Origin: Deltaproteobacteria bacterium
Lineage (GTDB): Bacteria; Myxococcota_A; UBA9160; SMWR01
NCBI GenBank assembly: GCA_019313605.1
Contig: JAFDAW010000056.1
Location: 1 to 21,289 of the forward strand
DNA: 21,289 nucleotides
Direction: 5' to 3'
The notes under the pieces are model-generated. The model did no database searches and had not been told where the DNA came from. It worked only from the letters and a program-made list of their open reading frames with translations. Positions 7,774 through 15,925 of the stretch are shown here, piece by piece. The stretch's first letter is position 1. Each line of letters starts with the position of its first letter. Made by a program: the position numbers and the translations under genes.

Positions 7774-8520
7774 ATGTCGAGTGCGTTCTTTTGGGGCCTG
7801 ATTGCCACCTCTTCGCTGGTCATAGGCGGACTGCTCGGGTCATGGTGGACGCCAGGCAAGCGCACCCTCGGGGCCATCCTTGCTTTCGGCGCCGGGGTGC
7901 TGATCTCTGCAGTCGCCTATGAACTCGTCTTCGAGGCCGTACATCTCGCCAAGTTCACCGGGTTTCCCACCATGGGGTTTTTCGCTGGAGCCTTCACGTT
8001 CTTCCTCAGCGACAGGCTGATCGGAAAGATGAGCGGGAGTCAACACGACGCGCTCGAGAGTACCCACCAGTCGAATCTGGTCGTTCCGCTGGTTCTCGCG
8101 ATCATTCTCGACGGAATTCCAGAGTCCGTGGTAATCGGCCTGGGCATCCTGAAAGGAGGCACCGTCAGCCAGGCGATGCTGGTCGCCGTGTTCATTTCCA
8201 ACCTTCCCGAGGCCATTGCGGCCACTACGGGAATGCGATCCGGTGGATGGAGTCGGACAAAGATCCTTTTGCTCTGGCTGGTCATTGCAGTGTTTTGTGC
8301 GGCTGCGTCTGCGGCGGGCTATGGCCTTCTCGGCGGCCTGTCGCCGAACTGGTTGTCGGTCGTCCAGGCATTCGCGGGCGGAGCGATTCTGATGATGCTG
8401 GCCAATACGATGATCCCCGAGGCGTACGAGCACGCCGGCAAACTCGCGGGGGTCTTCCTCGTCGTAGGATTCGCAGTCTGCGTGTGGGTCATCGTACTCG
8501 AGCGTGCTGGGACCGGATAG
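7774..8520 (+). CDS. ZIP-family metal transporter
   Basis: This encodes 248 residues with about eight hydrophobic segments. ZIP hallmarks are LDGIPESVVIGLG (from residue 112, fourth helix), FISNLPEAIAATTG (from 140, fifth helix) and the closing FAGGAILMMLANTMIPEAYEHAG. The fifth-helix motif has Ser-Asn where well-studied ZIP proteins have His-Glu, so the metal site differs from the zinc-importer consensus and the metal cannot be called. ATG at 7774 is preferred over the TTG at 7738, because the extra residues are not hydrophobic or family-like; no strong ribosome binding site is visible for either. It lies 121 bp after the hydrolase, in the same direction, with no visible link in function. 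Confidence 0.85.
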   Translation: MSSAFFWGLIATSSLVIGGLLGSWWTPGKRTLGAILAFGAGVLISAVAYELVFEAVHLAKFTGFPTMGFFAGAFTFFLSDRLIGKMSGSQHDALESTHQSNLVVPLVLAIILDGIPESVVIGLGILKGGTVSQAMLVAVFISNLPEAIAATTGMRSGGWSRTKILLLWLVIAVFCAAASAAGYGLLGGLSPNWLSVVQAFAGGAILMMLANTMIPEAYEHAGKLAGVFLVVGFAVCVWVIVLERAGTG

Positions 8521-8532
8521 AATGTTGAGATA

Positions 8533-8573
8533 GAACGGTATATTCACCGTTCACCTGAGAGTCCATCTCAGGT
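8533..8573 (+). other. two adjacent hairpins between ZIP and DUF2490 genes
   Basis: GAACGGT/ACCGTTC (8533-8539 and 8546-8552) encloses 6 nt. It is followed directly by the perfect 8-bp stem ACCTGAGA/TCTCAGGT (8553-8560 and 8566-8573) with a 5-nt loop. No T-run follows, so a simple terminator is not indicated. They end 11 bp before the next start codon. Confidence 0.55.
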
Positions 8574-8584
8574 TCCAACGGAGC

Positions 8585-9454
8585 ATGGAGTTGATGCCAG
8601 CCGTACGAATGCGAGGGGTCATGTGGCGCGTGATCTTCGCGTGCGTGCCGCTGCTCGTTGCGACCGCGAGCCGTGCGACTGAAAACGACTTTCAGTTGTG
8701 GCCGGTTGGGCGCATCCACCACACCATCAACGAAGACTGGTCGGTCTCGTTCACGGCCCGCGGCCGCTTCGACGAGGATGCTTCGCACTCGAAGGACTAC
8801 CTGCTGCGGCCCTACGTGAGCTGGAAAATCGTCGACAATGTGCCCTTCGTCGACAGCCTCACGGTGATGGCGGGCTACGACTACCTCCACTCTTTCGACG
8901 GGCGCGACGAGCACCGCGCGTGGCAATCGGCGCACCACGCCGTTCAGCGCAAGAGGCTTCGCGTCGTGCATCGCATCCGGATGGACGAGCGCTTCGTCGA
9001 GGACATCAGTCCGACGATCTTTCGCTTCCGCTACCGGATGAGTACGAGCTATCCCTTTGGAAAGTCGGAGTGGTACGGCTTCGGGTCCGACGAGATCTTC
9101 GTCAATCTCAACGACGACGATCAGGGTCCGGTCGACGGCTTCGAACAGAACCGCTTACGCCTCGGCGTGGGTCGTCACGTATTCGGGCGCCTGCGCGTGG
9201 AAGGGGGGTACGAGTTCCAGTACGCCAAACGGCGAACCCACCCGAACGAGTTCCGGCACGTCGTCTTCCTGGAGGTCTCGCTCTCGACGGGTAACCGAAA
9301 GGGAAACGAGTTCATCTCGGCCCCGAAATCTGAAAGCACCTCCGACGCTGAGGACACCGCGGTCGGGAAGAGCATTTTCACCTGTAGTTGCACTGACCCA
9401 ATCAGAACGCAAAGCACGCGGGCTGGGCACTTCCGGCTGATCCTCTGGTACTAG
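8585..9454 (+). CDS. DUF2490 outer-membrane beta-barrel protein
   Basis: This encodes 289 residues from the first ATG. In-frame ATGs a few codons on (MRGVMW) are equally possible, and no clear ribosome binding site decides. A signal peptide ends near ATASRA. The mature part has DUF2490 hallmarks: DFQLWPVGRIHHTINEDWSV, LLRPYVSWKI, DEHRAWQS, RMDERFVED, RFRYRMSTSYP, VNLNDDDQGPVDGFEQNRL and LRLGVGRHV...EGGYEFQYAKRR, with alternating polar/hydrophobic strands ending at FRHVVFLEVSLS. This family forms outer-membrane barrels of unknown role. About 56 residues follow the expected last strand (TGNRKGNEF to the end, with two cysteines). That is unusual for a barrel and may reflect a lost stop codon or a frameshift. 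Confidence 0.8.
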   Translation: MELMPAVRMRGVMWRVIFACVPLLVATASRATENDFQLWPVGRIHHTINEDWSVSFTARGRFDEDASHSKDYLLRPYVSWKIVDNVPFVDSLTVMAGYDYLHSFDGRDEHRAWQSAHHAVQRKRLRVVHRIRMDERFVEDISPTIFRFRYRMSTSYPFGKSEWYGFGSDEIFVNLNDDDQGPVDGFEQNRLRLGVGRHVFGRLRVEGGYEFQYAKRRTHPNEFRHVVFLEVSLSTGNRKGNEFISAPKSESTSDAEDTAVGKSIFTCSCTDPIRTQSTRAGHFRLILWY

Positions 9455-9486
9455 CGCTGCACCGACGGGTCGAGCGACCACCAGCC

Positions 9487-10083
9487 TCAGTGCAAGAGCG
9501 ACTGGCAATCCTGGATCTGAACGCTCTGCGCGAGGACGAGCTTGGTCTGATTGATGGCGCCCGCTACGTCGCGGGTGATGTCTGCTCCGTTTTCCACGAC
9601 CACTACGGATTCCAATGAGAGCGGTGCACCGGTCACGCTGATGCAGGTGCGCTCGCCACCGCTCTGGAGTCGCTCTTTGAAAAGATCTACTGCATCGACG
9701 AGGGTGTTTAGCGCGGCACGGTCCGCAGCGACGAAGCTCAGGGTTTTCGTGTGCTTCATCGCCTGCTTGGCGCCGGGCGACTTGCACATATGAAAGTCGG
9801 GGTGAACGGCTGAGATCGCGCGCGCGTTGAGAATCGGCAGGCCCGCGGCGGTCGCGTGGGTGATGCTGTTGCGCCGCTGCTGGACATCGCCGCCAAAGAG
9901 CATGTAGGACTCGTGAAGCGATCCAACGACGCTGTAACGCGCTTCGAGCTGATCGGCGTCCACGGTGATATTGCGCCCCTCGATCTTGGTCCCGACCCCG
10001 CGCGGATCGATCGATATACCAATCACATTCAACACAAACCAGCCGGTGCCCACGAGCAGGATGAAGAAAAAGAAGCGACCCAT
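9487..10083 (-). CDS. membrane-anchored protein of unknown function
   Basis: This encodes 198 residues from the ATG at 10083 (MGRFFFFILLVGTGWFVLNV), which gives one clean N-terminal membrane segment, so the rest probably lies in the periplasm. A GTG at 10125 would add 14 polar residues before the segment; no ribosome binding site settles it. I recognise no domain. Visible features are a soluble alpha/beta-looking body, three cysteines (near HPDFHMCKSPG, GERTCISVTG and the last residues IQDCQSLLH) and a regular hydrophobic pattern in LVDAVDLFKERLQ. It lies 97 bp downstream of the AsmA-like gene on the same strand and may be cotranscribed, suggesting an envelope role. Its 3' end converges with the DUF2490 gene 33 bp away. 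Confidence 0.65.
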   Translation of the reverse strand: MGRFFFFILLVGTGWFVLNVIGISIDPRGVGTKIEGRNITVDADQLEARYSVVGSLHESYMLFGGDVQQRRNSITHATAAGLPILNARAISAVHPDFHMCKSPGAKQAMKHTKTLSFVAADRAALNTLVDAVDLFKERLQSGGERTCISVTGAPLSLESVVVVENGADITRDVAGAINQTKLVLAQSVQIQDCQSLLH

Positions 10084-10149
10084 GGGAGAAATATCGTCAG
10101 AAAGCTGCCCAGACCTGAACACCACCTGACGTCAGTGAACGGAGCCGGG

Positions 10150-10172
10150 GGTGAATATTCACCAACGTCCCC
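10150..10172. repeat. 14-bp palindrome fused to the GGGGACGTTG motif
   Basis: GGTGAATATTCACC at 10150-10163 is a perfect palindrome. Read on the minus strand it is preceded by CGGGGACGTT, so 10172-10155 matches the arm of the inverted repeat at 819-911 in about 16 of 18 positions. It lies between the AsmA-like gene and the small anchored protein gene. It may be a degenerate copy of the same palindromic element. Confidence 0.5.
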
Positions 10173-10179
10173 GCCTGTC

Positions 10180-12918
10180 TTACTGCGTTGCGGATTCGGC
10201 GGGGGGGGGATCTTCCTCGGACTCCGACGGGTCGGAGCGGATCAGTGAGCCGAGGGCTTTGAAGCCGCGTTTGACGAACATGGGGACGCCTTGGAGCACG
10301 AGGCTCGTGGGTCCCGCCGATCCCGGCAGCAGGATTGGCTTTACTTCGGGGTGGCCCCAGGGGCCGGTCACGTGATAGTAGGTGGCCACAAGATTGGAGT
10401 CGGTCCCGAGCAGGATCAGATTCAAGATTGGGATCTTTCCGAGCACGCTGTCGAGTTTGGGGAACAAGAAGAGCGCGACCTTCCCGTCCATCGGCTTGCC
10501 CTTGGTCATGAGTTCGACGCCGCCCGTAGCGAGCACACCGAGCTCCGGTCCTTCCATCGAAAGAGCATCCGTTTGAAGCCGGCCGTCATGGAATTCGAGA
10601 ACCGCTTCTAGATTTTGATATCGGATATGCTCACTCGGATTGAAGTCCTCGAGGGTTTCACTCGCTTCGGAGATCGCGACCACGGGGGGAGCCTTCTTGC
10701 GGATTGATCCGTTGGTGGCACTCACGCTCAGCAGGCCGCGGAGTTTGGCGTAGATCGATGTATCGGGAAGCAGGGTACCGTCGAAGCTACCCGCGAGATC
10801 GACGTCGCCGTTGATCTGGTTCGGCGGCAATCCGAACAACTTGGCGACCGCAACCGCGTCGCCCCCCTTCAGGTCGAAACTCAATTGGAAGGGAACCGCG
10901 TCGACTTCCGAAAGGTGAAGCCTGGCATTCGCGTCGACCACCCCGGACGGCTCGAGATCGATGGCCAGTTTGCGAATTCGAACGCGATCTGCCGACGCAT
11001 CGAATTCTCCGTGCGCGGCGCTTTGCCGCCAACGCTCACCCGCGATCGGCCCGACCGAGAATCGACCGCGCGCCCAGCTGTCCTTCGGAATCGGAACCGC
11101 GGGGCGATCACTCGGGAGGCCCGCGGACAGTGTGACGCTGACGCGCTCGTCGGGAAGAAAGAACCACCCGACCTTCCCGTCGATCGGAACGCCCGCCCAG
11201 TTTCCACGAACCTTCTTGACATGCAGACCCTTTGCCTCGGTCTCGATCGCGAGCTGCAGATCTCGGATCGGCCACAGAAACATCGGATGATCGAGATAGT
11301 CGAGCTGGAGTTCGATCGACATGCCCGCATCCGTTGAATCCGCGTCGGGTGTTGGGCGCAGGGTGCTCCAGAGAGTGCCCAACCCGACCAGTGGCTCTCC
11401 GCCGGAAACGAGCTGCCGCTTGGCCGGATCACCCGCAAAGAAATTGGGGAACCCGTCGACGACGAGATCCAGGCCCGGCAGTGGAGTGTTGTTGAGCAAT
11501 GCAGTCACCCCGACCGCTTCGACCCGCGAACCGATCCACTGCAACCGGCCGCTGAGCTTCTCGATCCGGTCGGATTCGCCGACCCATATCACTGTATCCG
11601 CAAGCTCGGCGCCGAGGCGAAAATCTTCCGGCATGGTGCGCGTCCGCCCGGCCAGAAAACTCTGCCAACCTCCCAAGCTGGCGCCGCCACTCGCGCGCAG
11701 TGAGACCAGCCGGCCACTCTTGAGCGGAGCGACGATCGCCGCCGCCTCTTCTCGCTTGATTTCGGGTAACCAACCGATCAGATGCCGAACTTGCGAGACC
11801 TCGACGTCATCGAACTCGAGTGAGAGATCCGCCAACGACGCACTCTGAACCGGCCGCGCGACCATGCCACTCATCCGCAGCGTGGTTTGCGGAGTGGCGA
11901 TCACCGCCTCGTGGACCGCGATGCTCTGGGGCGTGATCACGAGGCTCGCGCTCACGTCGGCTCTCGGAAGTTCGGTCCGCTCGCGCGGGCCGCCGCCCAC
12001 CGTGGGAACTGAGCTCCGCAGGCGCTCGCAGACCAGGTTGATTTCGAGATGGCCGCTACCGGGCTCGGGGGTTTCGTAGAAGATCTCACCGCTCATGCTG
12101 CCGTCGACTCGCGCATCGGAACCGAGATCGCTCACGTAGGAGTCACTGATCCCCAACGCCAACGATTCGAGGTTCAACGAGATCCGCATCCGCCCGCTGC
12201 GGCTGCGCTCGCCGCCCAATGCGATCGTGCCGAGGTCGCGCTCTCCCTCCATCAACCGACCTCGCAAAGAGAGTCGACTCTCACCGCTGAAGCGGTGGTG
12301 GACGAGCCGGGCGTTCAACTCCCGCAGCTCCATCGGAGCCGAGCGGTAGGGGTCGATCGGGTCGAGTTCGAGTCGCGCATTTTGGAGGTCGAGCACGGAG
12401 GCGAGCCGGGGGGATTCGAGCAGATATCGAACGGCAATCTCGAGTGCGATCAGCGGGCGCAACAGCTCCTGGGGGTGCCGAATCCCCGGCTCGGCGGCGT
12501 CATTTCGGGCGAACCGGGCGAACTGCGGCGAGCGCTCGATGACTCCCGCCCGGAGCACTGCCCCGTCGAAGCTCACCCGCCGCAGGCGCAGCCTCCCGAA
12601 CAGCAGCGACAGCGGGTCGATCGAGCCGACCACGCGCGGAATCTCCAGCCCAGAGCCATCCTCGCTCGGCCAGGCGTGAATCTCGCGGGCGTCCAGCTCG
12701 ATCCATTTATTCGGAGAAACCTTTATATTCTCAACGGTTACAGTGGTCGCGAGCGCGGCCGAAAGCCGCTCTTCCAGCTCTGCCTGCAGAAATTGAGGGG
12801 AGACCTCCCGAATCAGCAGCCAGCCGGCCAGGCCGGCGACCACGGCGATCAACAGCAGGGCGACAACGATCAGGCTTCGATAGCGCCTCACGATCTCCCC
12901 CAACCCACTCAGACGCAT
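10180..12918 (-). CDS. AsmA/YhdP-like envelope protein
   Basis: This encodes 912 residues. One N-terminal membrane helix (about residues 15-36) is followed by a long beta-rich repetitive periplasmic part. The N-terminal pattern (LEERLSAALATTVTVENIKV, then IDPLSLLFGRLRLRRVSFDGAVL) and the C-terminal pattern (GVELMTKGKPMDGKVALFLF, KIPILNLILLG, ATYYHVTGPWGHPEVKPILL) are typical of AsmA-like proteins, which are thought to bridge the periplasm and carry lipids to the outer membrane. The C-terminal tail is acidic and Pro-rich (SEEDPPPAESATQ) and contains a run of eight C bases. ATG at 12918 begins the first arginine-flanked residues before the helix. The minus-strand gene for the small anchored protein follows. 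AsmA-family membership is firm; the exact subfamily is not. Confidence 0.85.
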   Translation of the reverse strand: MRLSGLGEIVRRYRSLIVVALLLIAVVAGLAGWLLIREVSPQFLQAELEERLSAALATTVTVENIKVSPNKWIELDAREIHAWPSEDGSGLEIPRVVGSIDPLSLLFGRLRLRRVSFDGAVLRAGVIERSPQFARFARNDAAEPGIRHPQELLRPLIALEIAVRYLLESPRLASVLDLQNARLELDPIDPYRSAPMELRELNARLVHHRFSGESRLSLRGRLMEGERDLGTIALGGERSRSGRMRISLNLESLALGISDSYVSDLGSDARVDGSMSGEIFYETPEPGSGHLEINLVCERLRSSVPTVGGGPRERTELPRADVSASLVITPQSIAVHEAVIATPQTTLRMSGMVARPVQSASLADLSLEFDDVEVSQVRHLIGWLPEIKREEAAAIVAPLKSGRLVSLRASGGASLGGWQSFLAGRTRTMPEDFRLGAELADTVIWVGESDRIEKLSGRLQWIGSRVEAVGVTALLNNTPLPGLDLVVDGFPNFFAGDPAKRQLVSGGEPLVGLGTLWSTLRPTPDADSTDAGMSIELQLDYLDHPMFLWPIRDLQLAIETEAKGLHVKKVRGNWAGVPIDGKVGWFFLPDERVSVTLSAGLPSDRPAVPIPKDSWARGRFSVGPIAGERWRQSAAHGEFDASADRVRIRKLAIDLEPSGVVDANARLHLSEVDAVPFQLSFDLKGGDAVAVAKLFGLPPNQINGDVDLAGSFDGTLLPDTSIYAKLRGLLSVSATNGSIRKKAPPVVAISEASETLEDFNPSEHIRYQNLEAVLEFHDGRLQTDALSMEGPELGVLATGGVELMTKGKPMDGKVALFLFPKLDSVLGKIPILNLILLGTDSNLVATYYHVTGPWGHPEVKPILLPGSAGPTSLVLQGVPMFVKRGFKALGSLIRSDPSESEEDPPPAESATQ

Positions 12919-13114
12919 TTACCGGCGCGCTTGCTGCCGGTCTGTGAACCCAACTTGATGCTCACCGACACGCTGTTTTCACGCGCCTTATCACGCATCC
13001 CCCGGCGGCATTAGAACTTCTCGAAGCTCGAGCTTCCGACGGGCTAACTGCTCCAAGGCCGCATTCCCACTAAAGAAATCCTGCGATCGGTCGAAACGAC
13101 GAAAAGTTGACCCC

Positions 13115-13135
13115 ACTCCGAGAAGCCCTCGGAGT
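13115..13135 (+). promoter_or_regulatory. hairpin/operator-like inverted repeat before the XRE gene
   Basis: ACTCCGAG and CTCGGAGT (13115-13122 and 13128-13135) are perfect complements around 5 nt. They lie 25 nt upstream of the GTG start, after a TTGACC at 13107-13112. Small XRE regulators often bind such dyads and control themselves; that use here is inference. Confidence 0.4.
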
Positions 13136-13160
13136 AGAGCTGTCGAGCAAGGAGTGCATT

Positions 13161-13421
13161 GTGGAAGTTAATGAATCGCACCCGGTTCGAAAGAATCGAG
13201 TTCGAGAGCTTCGCGAAAATCGTCTGATGACCCAGGCCCAGCTTGCGCGCAAAGCGAAGGTTGCGCTCCGGACGATCCACAGTGTCGAAAAGGGTATGAA
13301 CTGCCGCATGGATACCAAGCGGAAGATATTGCTCGCTCTTGGATTGCGCTTCGAAGACAAGGATCAGGTGTTCCCGTCCGCTTATCGGATCATGGAGCCC
13401 CACAACCCGTCCTCTTTCTGA
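13161..13421 (+). CDS. small XRE-family helix-turn-helix regulator
   Basis: This encodes 86 residues. GTG at 13161 is chosen because AAGGAG at 13149-13154 sits 6 nt upstream; an earlier TTG at 13107 in the same frame is not supported and lies in the dyad region. Residues about 11-60 form the XRE/Cro-type domain: NRVRELRENRLMTQAQLARK, VALRTIHSVEKGM, then TKRKILLALGL. This matches the pattern in which a repressor-like DNA-binding domain makes up the whole protein. No sensor or dimerisation domain follows, only a short tail. It precedes ptsP in the same direction with a gap of about 140 bp, so it could regulate that operon or itself. Confidence 0.85.
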   Translation: MEVNESHPVRKNRVRELRENRLMTQAQLARKAKVALRTIHSVEKGMNCRMDTKRKILLALGLRFEDKDQVFPSAYRIMEPHNPSSF

Positions 13422-13558
13422 TCTCCCCCGCTCCGTCTCTCGACGGGCGCGCACCTCGGCTCGTCGAGGAAAGCCCCTCCCCGGTTTCCTGAACCACTCC
13501 GGACTTCGGTAACATGGCTGCATCGCTGCTCGGGTAACCAACCCGCGGGAGATCCGCC

Positions 13559-15925
13559 ATTCCGAATCGCGTCACGCTGCTGGCCGATGTCGCCGAGATC
13601 GTCTCGCGATCTCACAGTCTCAGTGAGACTTTGAGCAATGTCGTCGAACTCGTCGCCAAGCGCCTCGATGCAGACGCGTGCTCCCTCTATCTGACCGATG
13701 CAGCCACCGATGAGCTTACGCTCGAAGCGACGATCGGCCTCTATCAGGATTCCGTGAGCCAGGTGTCCCTTCCCCATGGTGAGGGGCTGGTGGGGCTGGC
13801 CTCGACGACTGGCCAGCCGGTCGTGACCGTCCACGCCCGCGAACACGATCAGTACAAATACTTCCCCGAGACGGGCGAGGAGCGCTTCGAATCCTTCATG
13901 GCGGTCCCGATGATCGTCCGGGGCGCGACGATCGGCGTACTCGCGGTACAGACCATCGAGACGCGAGAGTTCGATTCCAACGAAGTTGAAATGTTCCAGA
14001 CCTGCGCGCAGCTGATCGCGCCGGTCGTGATCAACGCGCGCTTGCTCGCACTCGTGGGACTCACGGACGAGGACTCCTCTGGGACGACCGCAGAGCGCGA
14101 GGCGTTGGAAAATCTCGCTTCGGATCGGGAGGAGCGGAACATCGAGCACCGGGGGATCCCGACGTCGCGCGGGATCGCGATCGGTACCATCTACCGGCTC
14201 GAAACCCCCCTCAAACTCGAACGGCTCCACTACACACCAAATCAGGACCCCAAGCGCGAAGTCGAAGAACTGATGGACGCGATCGGCGAAGCGCGTCGCG
14301 AACTCGACGGGATGCGCGAGAAGCTGGGATCCAAGTTCGGGCTCGACCTGGCCGCCGTCTTCCAGACCCATATCCAGATTCTCGAAGACAAGGGATTCGT
14401 CGCAAAGCTGCGCAGGGAGGTGCTCGCTACGGGCAACGCCCTCACGGCCCTGACGAACGTGATCGGGACCTATCGGAAGACGTTCGAACGCATGTCGGAC
14501 CCCTACTTCCGCGAGCGGGTCAACGACATCGAAGACGTCGGCCAGCGCGTGATGGAAAGCCTGCTCGGAGAGCGCCACCACACGACGCCGCTGAGCGAGG
14601 GCGCGATCGTCGTCGCGAGCAATCTGCTGCCGGGCATGTTCGCGCGGCTCGAAGTCGAAAAGATCGCGGCAATCGTGTCGGAGCACGGCGGCCCGACCTC
14701 TCATGGCGCGATCTTCGCGCGAACGCTCGAAGTGCCGGCGCTGACGGGAATTCCGGGAATCCAAGCGGCGGTTCGCTCGGGCGAGACGGCGATCGTCGAC
14801 GGTGCAGAGGGCTTGATCATCCTCTCGCCCGATGAAGGGTTGCTCTACGAGTACCGGCGCGCCCAAAAGCGATACACGGTCGCGATCGAGCACCTCGACG
14901 CGCTGCGGGATCGACCCGCCGAGACCCGAGATGGACGCAGCATCCGCTTGACGGCCAACGTCGGCCTGATGAGCGACCTGCGCCTCGTCAACCAACACGG
15001 CGCGGATGGGATTGGCCTGTTCCGCACCGAGATGCTCGCGTTCGCGCATCGCGGATTTCCGGGCGAAGAGGAGCAGGCCCAACTCTACGAGCGCGTTGCG
15101 AAATCGATGGCGCCGCGCACGGTGACGATTCGAACCCTCGACCTCGGTGGCGACAAGGAAATGCCGGACGTCAGCATGAGGCTCGAAGACAATCCGCAGC
15201 TCGGCTGCCGATCGATACGGCTGAGCCTCGCCAACCAGGGAATCTTCAAGGCGCAATTGCGCGCCATCTACCGCGCGAGCGCAGCCGGGAACATCCGGCT
15301 GATGCTGCCGATGGTCACCTCGATCGATGAACTCCGAAGCGCAAAGGTGCTGATCGCGGAGGTGCTCGACGACCTGAAGCGGGCCGGAATCCCCTACGAC
15401 GAGAACGTCCCCCTCGGTCTGATGATCGAGGTTCCGTCGGCGGCAATCACCGCCGACGTGCTCGCGCGCGAGTGCGACTTCTTCAGCATCGGCACCAACG
15501 ACCTGACCCAGTACACGCTCGCGGTCGACCGCGGCAACGAGCACGTGGCCCACATCTACGACCCCCTGCATCCGGCCGTGCTCTCGCTGATCGACGCGAG
15601 CATTCGCGCGGCGTCGCGGGCCAACATCCCGATTTCCGTCTGCGGAGAGATGGCGAGCAATCCGCTCGCGGTGCCGCTGCTCGTCGGTCTCGGGATCCAG
15701 GAACTCTCGAGTGCACCGAGTGCGGTGCCCCTGGTGAAGGAAATCATTCGAGAACTCGATTTCGGCGATCTCGAAGCGGATGTGCGCAAGACCCAGAAGG
15801 CGGGGACCGCCGCCGAGGTGCACCAGATCGGAGCGGCCCGCTTGCGGGACGCGGGGCTGCTCGAGCACCCCGACATCGGTCCCTGGCTCCAGACCCTGAT
15901 CGACAAGGCGCTGCTGGGCCACTGA
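13559..15925 (+). CDS. ptsP: PtsP, phosphoenolpyruvate-protein phosphotransferase (Enzyme I-Ntr)
   Basis: The product moves phosphate from phosphoenolpyruvate to an HPr-like carrier (NPr) in a regulatory PTS. Order of domains: GAF (about residues 1-165, SNVVELVAKRLDADACSLYL), PEP-utiliser N-terminal region (RGIPTSRGIAIGTIY), the swivelling phosphohistidine domain (EHGGPTSHGAIFARTLEVPA, His codon at 14702) and the PEP-binding barrel (GLFRTEMLAF, SIGTNDLTQYTLAVDR, VCGEMA with Cys codon at 15641). The frame has no ATG, GTG or TTG before a TTG at 13631, which would cut into the GAF domain. The ATT at 13559, 7 nt after GGGAG (13547-13551), restores a normal N-terminus (PNRVTLLADVAEIVSRSHSL) and gives 788 residues. 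The family call is firm; the start is inferred. Confidence 0.9.
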   Translation: MPNRVTLLADVAEIVSRSHSLSETLSNVVELVAKRLDADACSLYLTDAATDELTLEATIGLYQDSVSQVSLPHGEGLVGLASTTGQPVVTVHAREHDQYKYFPETGEERFESFMAVPMIVRGATIGVLAVQTIETREFDSNEVEMFQTCAQLIAPVVINARLLALVGLTDEDSSGTTAEREALENLASDREERNIEHRGIPTSRGIAIGTIYRLETPLKLERLHYTPNQDPKREVEELMDAIGEARRELDGMREKLGSKFGLDLAAVFQTHIQILEDKGFVAKLRREVLATGNALTALTNVIGTYRKTFERMSDPYFRERVNDIEDVGQRVMESLLGERHHTTPLSEGAIVVASNLLPGMFARLEVEKIAAIVSEHGGPTSHGAIFARTLEVPALTGIPGIQAAVRSGETAIVDGAEGLIILSPDEGLLYEYRRAQKRYTVAIEHLDALRDRPAETRDGRSIRLTANVGLMSDLRLVNQHGADGIGLFRTEMLAFAHRGFPGEEEQAQLYERVAKSMAPRTVTIRTLDLGGDKEMPDVSMRLEDNPQLGCRSIRLSLANQGIFKAQLRAIYRASAAGNIRLMLPMVTSIDELRSAKVLIAEVLDDLKRAGIPYDENVPLGLMIEVPSAAITADVLARECDFFSIGTNDLTQYTLAVDRGNEHVAHIYDPLHPAVLSLIDASIRAASRANIPISVCGEMASNPLAVPLLVGLGIQELSSAPSAVPLVKEIIRELDFGDLEADVRKTQKAGTAAEVHQIGAARLRDAGLLEHPDIGPWLQTLIDKALLGH

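Noticed and set aside
12049..13014. Plus-strand open frame of 321 codons
   Set aside because: It is antisense to the N-terminal part of the AsmA-like gene, with low-complexity composition and no motif.
13185..13210. GGTTCGAA resembling a tRNA T-loop
   Set aside because: It lies within the XRE coding sequence and no cloverleaf can be formed around it.
13439..13468. Possible hairpin CTCGACG/CGTCGAG between the XRE gene and ptsP
   Set aside because: A 7-bp stem with a 16-nt loop and no T-run is common by chance in DNA this rich in G and C.
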